Positions 23,640 through 30,956 of a stretch of DNA of 35,024 nucleotides are shown one piece after another. The notes below the pieces were generated by a model. The model had not been told where the DNA came from. It was given only the letters and a program-made list of their open reading frames with translations, and searched no databases. Within the stretch, counting starts at the first letter, position 1, and every line of letters begins with the position of its first letter. The stretch spans positions 12,057 through 47,080 of the forward strand of contig CALZKF010000007.1 in assembly GCA_945787955.1 (NCBI GenBank), given 5' to 3'. This DNA is from an uncultured Acidobacteriota bacterium (GTDB taxonomy: Bacteria; Acidobacteriota; Polarisedimenticolia; Polarisedimenticolales; Polarisedimenticolaceae). The translations under genes were made by a program, and so were the position numbers.

Positions 23640-24918
23640 AAATGATGGTGTTGTCCGGGATGATCGCTCCCCGGCGAACCACAACCAGACCATCACGAAT
23701 CACCCAGCCGCCGCCTTCCGCCTCCTGGACGCCGTCCTTGTTGATCACCTGGACGTTGTTCCCGATCCGGCTGTTCTTGTCGATGATGGCGTTTTCAACA
23801 ACCGTGCCTGTGCCGATGCCGATCGGCGGCGCCCATTTGGGAATTTTCCCGCTCTGTAGCTGCAGGCCGCTGCCCATGATCAGCGCCCGTTTCACCTTGA
23901 CGCCATGCAGCCGCGTGCCGATACCCAGCACCGCCTCCTCCACGTGGCTGTCGGTGAGGATCGCTCCCTCCGCCAACATCGTCCGGGACAGGGTGCAGTT
24001 GTCCAGCCGGGAAGCGGGCAGGTACCGAGGCCTGGTGTAGAACGGCCAGTCCGGATCGTTGAACCGGAACGGCGGGTTCGGGATCACCATGTCCATATGC
24101 GCTTCAAAGAACGACCGGATCGTGCCGATGTCCCGCCAGTAATCATCGAAGAAGTACGACTGTACCCGGTGGGTCCCGACACAGGCGGGAATGATGTCCC
24201 GGCCGAAATCAGTCAGGTCACTGTCCAGACACTGCAGTAATGTCTTCTTGCGGAACAGGTAGATCCCCATGGAGGCGATGTACGGGCGTTCGGAGCCGAT
24301 CCCGCGCTTCTCCATCAGCTCCGGATCGACATCCATCCCTTGCCGGTCTTCAGGGGTCGCCGGCTTCTCGCGGAATTCCATAATCCTGCCGTCACCGTCC
24401 ACACGGACCGCGCCGAAATCGGCGATCTCGCTCTCCGAGCAAGGCAGGACGCCGATGGTGATGTCGGCTTCTTTATCCAGGTGCTCCCGTAGCATCAGGC
24501 GGTAGTCCATGCGGTACATGTGGTCGCCGGACAGGATCAGCACCAGATCGCCTGGAACCCCGGCGATCAACCGCAGGTTCTGCCGGATGGCGTCGGCGGT
24601 GCCCATGTACCAGGTCTGGTTGTCCGGGGTTTGCTGGGCGGCCAGTATCTGGACGTAACTCGGCGTGAACTGGTCAAACTTGTAGGTCAGGTTGATATGG
24701 CGGTGCAGCGACGTGGAGTTGAACTGGGTCAACACCAGGATCCGCCGCATCTCGGAGTGGATGGCGTTGCTGATGGGGATATCGATGAGACGGTACTTAC
24801 CGGCGATCGGCACGGCCGGTTTGCTGCGCTCGTCGGTCAGGGGAGACAGCCGGGATCCCTGTCCGCCTCCCAGCACAGCGACGATCACGTCCCGGGCACG
24901 GTCATTCAATTCCTTCAT
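23638..24918 (-). CDS. glgC: Glucose-1-phosphate adenylyltransferase (ADP-glucose pyrophosphorylase)
   Basis: This 426-residue enzyme makes ADP-glucose from ATP and glucose 1-phosphate, the committed step of glycogen synthesis. It has the nucleotide-binding loop GGGQGSRLSPLTDERSKPAVP, the effector/substrate segment KYRLIDIPISN, the catalytic SGDHMYRMDY, the sugar-phosphate site MEFREKP and a C-terminal left-handed beta-helix. Length matches the family. Of two adjacent ATGs, the one at 24918 stands 6 nt from GGAGG and is preferred. The stop codon coincides with the outer edge of the inverted-repeat element. No other glycogen genes are in the window. Confidence 0.95.
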   Translation of the reverse strand: MKELNDRARDVIVAVLGGGQGSRLSPLTDERSKPAVPIAGKYRLIDIPISNAIHSEMRRILVLTQFNSTSLHRHINLTYKFDQFTPSYVQILAAQQTPDNQTWYMGTADAIRQNLRLIAGVPGDLVLILSGDHMYRMDYRLMLREHLDKEADITIGVLPCSESEIADFGAVRVDGDGRIMEFREKPATPEDRQGMDVDPELMEKRGIGSERPYIASMGIYLFRKKTLLQCLDSDLTDFGRDIIPACVGTHRVQSYFFDDYWRDIGTIRSFFEAHMDMVIPNPPFRFNDPDWPFYTRPRYLPASRLDNCTLSRTMLAEGAILTDSHVEEAVLGIGTRLHGVKVKRALIMGSGLQLQSGKIPKWAPPIGIGTGTVVENAIIDKNSRIGNNVQVINKDGVQEAEGGGWVIRDGLVVVRRGAIIPDNTII

Positions 24919-24942
24919 CATCCGCCTCCCATCCCGTTCGGC

Positions 24943-25539
24943 TCAAAGACTCATGGTGCCTGTGGACAACCACCGCCAGCACGGTGCGCACAACCGGATC
25001 TTTTTGGTATCGAGATCCTGGAGGTTTCTGGTGGACGCATTGCCGCAGCGCGGATCGCCGCAATCCGGCAGGCCGACCAGTTGCCCTGCGCACCGCAGGA
25101 TCTCCTTGGCAAGCCTGGCCTTCTGTTTGTCCGGATCCGATTTCCGCCGATAAAAAGCTTCCCGCATCCGTTTTACCGAAACCAGCCCGGCCTTTCCCGC
25201 CGCTCCGGTCAGGCTGAAGACGAACTCCGTGTCATGCGTGTACATGTCCACGTCGGTGACCAGGACCAGGCAGGCCCTGCCCGCCCCTTCGACGCCTGAA
25301 TCGTCAACACCGATGTCCGATACTTTGCCCGCCCGCCCGCCGGCCAGGCTCAGCGAGGTCAGCAGTACAGCCGCCTTGTGTTGCCCCCGGGCAACATCCT
25401 CGGACCCACGTGGAAGGGGCACCACCTCCCGGAACTCCACCGGGCCTTTCAGCGCCTTGGCCACCAGGTGCAAGGCTGCTGCCACATCGGCCGGATCGAT
25501 CCGGCCCGCCGGCGCCACCGCAAGTTGGATTACCGCCAT
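24943..25539 (-). CDS. Archaemetzincin-like protein lacking the catalytic HEXXH motif
   Basis: This 198-residue protein has the archaemetzincin layout: VLVTDVDMYTHDTEFVFSLTG, a Ser-Val-Lys-Arg segment resembling the ISxxRL region, then the metzincin helix. Active archaemetzincins have HEXXHXXGXXHC. Here the equivalent reads RCAGQLVGLPDC, so all three zinc-binding histidines and the catalytic glutamate are replaced. The structural zinc site is kept (CX4C, then CX2C 18 residues later; the family Met after the second Cys is absent). It is probably a non-enzymatic pseudoprotease with a binding role. The ATG at 25539 follows GGGAGG by 6 nt. It is upstream of glgC and divergent from the 1586-aa gene. 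Confidence 0.75.
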   Translation of the reverse strand: MAVIQLAVAPAGRIDPADVAAALHLVAKALKGPVEFREVVPLPRGSEDVARGQHKAAVLLTSLSLAGGRAGKVSDIGVDDSGVEGAGRACLVLVTDVDMYTHDTEFVFSLTGAAGKAGLVSVKRMREAFYRRKSDPDKQKARLAKEILRCAGQLVGLPDCGDPRCGNASTRNLQDLDTKKIRLCAPCWRWLSTGTMSL

Positions 25540-25566
25540 CGGAAACCTCCCGAAGATTGAACAGCC

Positions 25567-25592
25567 ATTGTACCCCGACCGGGGACTATAAT
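25567..25592. promoter_or_regulatory. Compact divergent promoter region
   Basis: A plus-strand TATAAT (25587-25592) lies 26 nt before the ATG of the 1586-aa gene. A minus-strand TACAAT (25572-25567) lies 27 nt before the archaemetzincin-like ATG. Both genes have a G-rich ribosome site at the expected place. The -35 positions are poor matches on both sides, and each would lie in the other promoter, so expression may depend on an activator or be mutually exclusive. Confidence 0.45.
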
Positions 25593-25618
25593 TGTTTGAT
25601 CCAACCAGCGGGGAGATC

Positions 25619-28600
25619 ATGGACGGCGCCAACACTGAACTGACCACCGCCCTCGAAATCGTGCTGGACCGCTCGCCGCAGGATGCGGCGGAGATTCTGG
25701 GCCAAGCCCTCAGGCAGGCCGCCGCCGACCCGGTAGCGGCCTCCGGTCTGGACCCGGCGATCATCACAGGCCTCGTGAACCATCGCAAGGTTGACGATGT
25801 ATTGGCGCTACTGGATCTAAAGCACCTGGCGCCCTTGGTCAAACGCTGCTGCACCCGCCTCGAGTCGGCCGGCAAGGCGCCGGCACTGCATCTGCGGGAG
25901 CAGGGCTGGGCCCTGCTGGACATCCTGCGCAGGTCCAGCCTGCTCCGCCGTCGCCCACGTGAAAAAACCGGTTGTTGGGCCGACAACATACTCGCCCTGG
26001 TGGAGCAATCCGACTTCCCCGTCGGTCCCCTGTTCCGCCTGCGGGTGGCGGCCTACGGGTCCAAGGTCCTGTTCCGAATCCACGAGCAAGGCGAAGTCCG
26101 CGCCCTGCACTGGCGGCAGGTCGCCCTGCGGGTCGAGGCGATCGCCCGAGGCCTGGTTGAACTGCACCCGGATCACGATCCGGGGCCGGTGGCGATCCTC
26201 TCGGAAAACCGATTGGAAATGGCCCTGGTAGACCTGGCCTGCCTGACCTCGGGCATCTATAACGTCATGATCCCGGCCAACTCCACCCCGGAGGATGTCG
26301 GCTTCATCCTGGACCATTCCGGGGTCGAAACGGTGGTGGTCTCCGGCACCCGGCAGTTGGCCAAGCTGGCCGGCGCCCGGGAGGCCCATGCAACGTTGAA
26401 ACATGTAGTGCTCATGGATTCGACGGCGGATCAGGCCCGGGACCTTCTGACCCTGGACATGTTGTCGGCACGAGGCAACCGGGTGCCTGCGGCGGAAATT
26501 CGGGAGCGTTCCCTGGCGGTGTCCATCGACGATCTGGCCACTACCATGTACACCTCGGGAACTACCGGAAAACCGAAAGGTATCCAGTTCACCCAGCGCA
26601 ATATCGTTTTCAAGCGCTTCGCACGGGCCCTGGCCCTTCCGGAGATTGGTGACGAAGACGTCTTCGTCTGTTACCTGCCGCTGTTCCACACTTTTGGACG
26701 ATTTCTGGAAATGCTCGGGGCCGTATTCTGGGGTGCGACTTACAACTTCGTCTTGAACCCGTCCGTTGAGACGCTGATGCGTGTCATGCAGAGCACTCTC
26801 CCCACCGTCTTCATCAGCGTGCCGAAAAAATGGATACAGCTCCACGATGCCATCATGCAGCAGGTCGACCCGATCACTGCCGGCGACGATGAGCTCAAGG
26901 CGGCGATCCGGGCGGTCACAGGCGGCCGGCTGCGCTGGGGTCTTTCCGCCGCCGGACACCTGAATTCGGAAATTTTCCGGTTTTTCCAGAGCCAGGGAGT
27001 GGAGCTGATGAGCGGTTTCGGCATGACCGAGGCCACCGGCGGCATCACCATGACCGCACCAAAAGAATACAAGGACGACTCCCTGGGGACGCCGCTTCCC
27101 GGGATTGAAATACGATTGGCCGCCGACGGCGAACTCCTGATTCGGGGCCCGTACGTCATGGCCGGATACCTCAACCCCCCTGAAGGTGAAGCTGAAATCG
27201 ATTCCGAAGGATGGTTCCCCAGCGGTGATCTGATGGAGATGGACCGGGACGGCTACATCAGGCTGGTGGACCGCAAAAAGGAAATCTACAAGAACATCAA
27301 GGGGGAAACGATCGCTCCCCAGAGAGTCGAGAACCCTTTCAGGGATTTCGAGTCCGTGGGCCGCGTGTTTCTGGTAGGTGACCACCGGGAATACAACACA
27401 GCCTTGATTTGGCCGAATCCGGAATACGCCGCCAAGGAGCTGGCCGGCCTGGATATCGGCGAAGTCAAGGCTCACTTCCGCTCGGTTGTGATCTCCGTCA
27501 ACAAGTTCCTGGCGCCGTTCGAGCGGATCGTTGATTTCGCCATCATCGATCGGGACCTGGACCCTGAAAAGGGCGAACTGACCCCTAAGGGCACACCCCG
27601 GCGGCGGACGGTAGAGGCCAATTTCGCCGAGGTCATAAAACGACTCTATCGCCGGACCATCCTCCACGTCGGCGGTCAGGACATAATCGTACCGAACTGG
27701 CTGTTCCAGGCTCTCGGTCTTGTGGCCCAGGACCTGGTGATCCGGGACAACCGCATCAGCCTCCCGTCCTCCGACCGCATGCTCACGGTGGAACGGATCG
27801 AAGACGGCCTGACCCGGGTCGGATCGTGCATTTACCGCCACCGCCCCGGCCCGCTGGAGATCGGTTCCCTGCTGACCGTGACGGCACTGTGGCTGGGCAA
27901 CGGGGAGATGGTCGATTTCATAGGGCTGGATCTGGCCCCCTTCGAGCGGCCGGGCCGGATCCGGGAGGGATTGTCCTGGCAGGGGTACTCCGACGATCTG
28001 GACGCCCCGCCGCAGATCGGCGAACGGCTCAGTGAACTCATCAATCTGGACAGCCCGGACATGGCGGACCTGCATATCGCCGCCATCGCCATATCCGCCG
28101 GGAGCAGCCATGACGGCCTGACCGCCATCGACTTCCTGAACAAGACGGTGACCGGCCAGGACGGCATCCTGGCCGACCCGGCTCGCCTGTTGCTGGCTCG
28201 AGCGGCCTATTCCGGCCACGAGGCGGTTCGTAAACGAAGTTTCCAGGTCCTGGCGCCGGTAGAGAAGGACGCCGCATTCCCGGAAACCCTGGGGATCTAC
28301 TTGACCCACGCCGGTGATGTGTTGGACGCCGAGACCCGGGAGAGTGTCTGCGAGGGAACGCTTTCTTCCGCAAAGCTGAGGGCGTTCTTCGCAGCAGCCA
28401 CCGAACTGTGTGAGGCCGATTCGATCGCCCCCGGCAACCAGGACCTGACCCGCCGGATCCTGCGGTTGCTGAGCGATTACGGTACGTTCCATCCCACCAG
28501 TTACTCAGAGGTCCGTGCGTTCCTGGCAAGGGAGATGATGTTCGCCGTCAGCGAGGATGTGAGGAACTATGCCGGTGATGCCTTCCAGCACCTGGTGGAC

Positions 28601-30379
28601 GGGTTCCGCCAGTGGCTGGGGCCACCCTCCCGCATCGCCGTCGACCCGGAGACCGGCCAGGAGTATCGCTGGGCCGATGTAGTGGTATTCGATGACATGG
28701 TCCCGGAAAACGACCGACTGAGAATGCTCAGCGCCCTGCAGAAAACCCCGTTCCTACGCGAGGCGGTATTTTTGTTCTCGAAAGGCGTTACCATCCGTCT
28801 CAACGACATTCCCCCCGGAGGAGTATTCATCCGCCTTCTGGGAAGCAATCACGGTAAGTCGGTATATCGCGCCACGGTCCAAACCCGCTTCAAAGGCTCC
28901 TTCGACCTCGCCGTGAATATCAACCACGACCTGACCCAGGAAGAGGTCCGGGAAGAGATATTCTGGCTGATCCTGTGCGGCGAGTCGCCTCAATTGCCGG
29001 CCCTGGCCGAGGAATTCGGCGGCTACTGGCAGGCCCAGGATCTCTGGAGCGAGGAGTTCATCGCCGGCGAAACCCTGGACCGGGCGATGCGGCGGCTGTC
29101 CCGCCGAGGCGCCGGCGGCGAACGGCTGGAAAACATCTGGCCGTTCCTGGCCTGGACCACCTTGAACGCCTATGTGGACTTCTGGCACCGTACCGGAACC
29201 CGCTGGGAAATCAGTGATCCGGAGATGCCCAACGTGGTCGCGTCGACACACGATTACCAGACCAGTGCCAGGCTGGTATCGGTCACCCGCCGGCAGAGGC
29301 ACCGGGGACTCGGCCCGATGCTGATCCGACTCATGGACCGCCTGCTGCTGGGGGTCGAGGACACCTACCCCCGCCTCAAGGGTCTGGTCGGGTGGCACAC
29401 AGTCCTGTCCTCGGTGCTGGAAGTGCTCGGGGAGGCTGAAGGTCTCACCGCTCTGAAGGAATTGGCGGGCAACCCGATCCGGGAAGACCTGGACGAGGCT
29501 TTGCCCCGGTTCCTTGAAGAGGTGGAACAGGACGGTTTCACGCCCCTGAAGGTTTTCTTCGCCATAGAACGGTACCGCCGGTGGGCCGAGCTGAGCTCGG
29601 ATCCGACGCCTGAGGCACGGGCCCGGACACTCCGGGAACTGTTCGAGACCTACGGTCTGGCCGCAGTCGTCGGAAACCAGCCGGAGACCCGGGTGCGGTT
29701 CTTCCGCAAAACGGTGTTCCAGAGTGGCGGGCAGTTGGAGACCGGCCTCAGGGAGATTGAAGCACGCCTTCGCAACCGGGCCATCCCACCTGACGATGTC
29801 GCCGACAGCATCGCCGACCTCAGGGGCAACAAGGAGTTGAGCGACGACGAGGACTACTTCCTGGCGCGTCTTTCATTCCCCCACCTCCGACCGGAAGACG
29901 CCGCCACCTTCGTGGAAGCCGATTTCGGTGGCCGCCAAACGAGCGAAGTGGTGGTCAAACAGGAGGACCGGGAAGGGAACCCGTTCCGGATTCGACATGC
30001 TCTGAATCCAAGGGAAGTCGGCCGGCTGCACCGCCTGTTCCTGGCGGCCAAACTGGACGTTCGATTCCGAATGGAGCACCAGTACCTGGTCGCCCTCAAT
30101 CAACGCACCCAGGTCATCGGCGGCATCTTCTACGAGGTCGGCGAGGGGGAGGATACCGCCCATCTCGAGAAGATCGTCGTAGCTGAGGCGTACCGCCGCG
30201 CCGGCGTGGCCGACGCCCTGATGCACGAGTTGTTCAACCGGTTGCAGGCCGCCGGATATCAGACCGTCACCACCGGCTTCTTCCGGCCGGAGTATTTTTA
30301 CGCCTACGGCTTCACCATCGAGAAGCGGTATGCCGGGTTGGTCAAAACGCTGCATTCGGCGGAAGAAGAGAAAGGCTGA
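25619..30379 (+). CDS. Giant adenylate-forming enzyme with kinase-like segment and C-terminal GNAT domain
   Basis: This is a 1586-residue cytoplasmic protein. Residues about 130-680 form an AMP-binding (acyl-CoA synthetase-like) domain: YTSGTTGKPKG at 311-321, GFGMTEATGG near 466, GDLMEMDRDGYIRLVDRKKEIYK hinge region and a C-terminal Lys in GELTPKG. The next 380 residues are helical and unassigned. At about 1075-1260, GSNHGKSVYR, WSEEFIAGETL and a DPEMPNVVAST-type segment resemble an aminoglycoside phosphotransferase/protein-kinase fold, though degenerate. Residues about 1470-1586 are a GNAT domain (LEKIVVAEAYRRAGVADALM, YFYAYGF). No carrier-protein domain is obvious. The ATG at 25619 follows GGGGAG; an upstream TTG at 25592 is unlikely because it falls in the -10 box. 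The sigma factor gene begins 1 nt after its stop. Confidence 0.85.
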   Translation: MDGANTELTTALEIVLDRSPQDAAEILGQALRQAAADPVAASGLDPAIITGLVNHRKVDDVLALLDLKHLAPLVKRCCTRLESAGKAPALHLREQGWALLDILRRSSLLRRRPREKTGCWADNILALVEQSDFPVGPLFRLRVAAYGSKVLFRIHEQGEVRALHWRQVALRVEAIARGLVELHPDHDPGPVAILSENRLEMALVDLACLTSGIYNVMIPANSTPEDVGFILDHSGVETVVVSGTRQLAKLAGAREAHATLKHVVLMDSTADQARDLLTLDMLSARGNRVPAAEIRERSLAVSIDDLATTMYTSGTTGKPKGIQFTQRNIVFKRFARALALPEIGDEDVFVCYLPLFHTFGRFLEMLGAVFWGATYNFVLNPSVETLMRVMQSTLPTVFISVPKKWIQLHDAIMQQVDPITAGDDELKAAIRAVTGGRLRWGLSAAGHLNSEIFRFFQSQGVELMSGFGMTEATGGITMTAPKEYKDDSLGTPLPGIEIRLAADGELLIRGPYVMAGYLNPPEGEAEIDSEGWFPSGDLMEMDRDGYIRLVDRKKEIYKNIKGETIAPQRVENPFRDFESVGRVFLVGDHREYNTALIWPNPEYAAKELAGLDIGEVKAHFRSVVISVNKFLAPFERIVDFAIIDRDLDPEKGELTPKGTPRRRTVEANFAEVIKRLYRRTILHVGGQDIIVPNWLFQALGLVAQDLVIRDNRISLPSSDRMLTVERIEDGLTRVGSCIYRHRPGPLEIGSLLTVTALWLGNGEMVDFIGLDLAPFERPGRIREGLSWQGYSDDLDAPPQIGERLSELINLDSPDMADLHIAAIAISAGSSHDGLTAIDFLNKTVTGQDGILADPARLLLARAAYSGHEAVRKRSFQVLAPVEKDAAFPETLGIYLTHAGDVLDAETRESVCEGTLSSAKLRAFFAAATELCEADSIAPGNQDLTRRILRLLSDYGTFHPTSYSEVRAFLAREMMFAVSEDVRNYAGDAFQHLVDGFRQWLGPPSRIAVDPETGQEYRWADVVVFDDMVPENDRLRMLSALQKTPFLREAVFLFSKGVTIRLNDIPPGGVFIRLLGSNHGKSVYRATVQTRFKGSFDLAVNINHDLTQEEVREEIFWLILCGESPQLPALAEEFGGYWQAQDLWSEEFIAGETLDRAMRRLSRRGAGGERLENIWPFLAWTTLNAYVDFWHRTGTRWEISDPEMPNVVASTHDYQTSARLVSVTRRQRHRGLGPMLIRLMDRLLLGVEDTYPRLKGLVGWHTVLSSVLEVLGEAEGLTALKELAGNPIREDLDEALPRFLEEVEQDGFTPLKVFFAIERYRRWAELSSDPTPEARARTLRELFETYGLAAVVGNQPETRVRFFRKTVFQSGGQLETGLREIEARLRNRAIPPDDVADSIADLRGNKELSDDEDYFLARLSFPHLRPEDAATFVEADFGGRQTSEVVVKQEDREGNPFRIRHALNPREVGRLHRLFLAAKLDVRFRMEHQYLVALNQRTQVIGGIFYEVGEGEDTAHLEKIVVAEAYRRAGVADALMHELFNRLQAAGYQTVTTGFFRPEYFYAYGFTIEKRYAGLVKTLHSAEEEKG

Positions 30380-30380
30380 C

Positions 30381-30956
30381 GTGGCCGATCACGAAGCAAC
30401 CGCCCTGCTCTCGCAATGGAGAAAAGGAGACGACAAGGCGCTGGACGAGCTCATGCCGCTGGTTCACGCCGAATTGCACCGGCTCGCATCCGGCTACATG
30501 AGGCACGAGAACAAGAACCATACCTTGCAGGCGACCGCCCTTATCCACGAGGCTTACATCCGGCTGATCGATCAACGCAACGTGGAATGGAAAAACTCGG
30601 TGCACTTCATCGCCCTGGCAGCCAATACCATGCGCAGGATCCTCGTGGACCATGCCCGTGGCCGGGGCAGCGCCAAACGGGGCGGCGGAATACGCGACAT
30701 ACCTCTTGAAAACGTTCACGAGGTCGCGACGGAACACAATCCGGATCTGGTTGCCCTGGACGATGCGCTCCAGGAACTCACCGGGTTGGATCCGGATCTT
30801 GCCAGGATCGTGGAACTTCGTTATTTCGGCGGATTGAACAGTGATGAAATAGCGGAGGCGATGGAGATATCCTCGCCGACCGTTACCCGTCGCATGAAAA
30901 TGGCCAGGGCCTGGTTGCACCGGTACCTGAAGGGAGATCCGGGCGATGGACGCTGA
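30381..30956 (+). CDS. ECF-type RNA polymerase sigma factor (TIGR02999-like group)
   Basis: This 191-residue sigma-70-family factor has region 2 (about residues 25-90, containing HTLQATALIHEAYIRL) and region 4 (about 135-185, LARIVELRYFGGLNSDEIAEAMEISSPTVTRRM), the latter a helix-turn-helix for the -35 element. The long region-2 insert-like stretch and HTLQATALVHEAYLRL-type signature are typical of the ECF group found next to Ser/Thr kinases in Acidobacteriota and Planctomycetes. The start is a GTG, 1 nt after the upstream stop with AAAGG at good spacing. It overlaps the kinase gene by 11 nt. No anti-sigma gene is visible, so the kinase is the likely regulator. Confidence 0.9.
   Translation: MADHEATALLSQWRKGDDKALDELMPLVHAELHRLASGYMRHENKNHTLQATALIHEAYIRLIDQRNVEWKNSVHFIALAANTMRRILVDHARGRGSAKRGGGIRDIPLENVHEVATEHNPDLVALDDALQELTGLDPDLARIVELRYFGGLNSDEIAEAMEISSPTVTRRMKMARAWLHRYLKGDPGDGR

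Noticed and set aside
25540-25989. 150-residue N-terminal extension of the archaemetzincin-like frame
   Set aside because: It runs into the divergent ligase gene and its promoter, and is Ser/Arg-rich. The ATG at 25539 has a good ribosome site and starts with conserved family sequence.
25817-28492. Minus-strand open frame of 891 codons inside the giant ligase gene
   Set aside because: It is antisense to clear AMP-binding motifs. The product has no recognisable segment or ribosome site and fits a third-position GC shadow.
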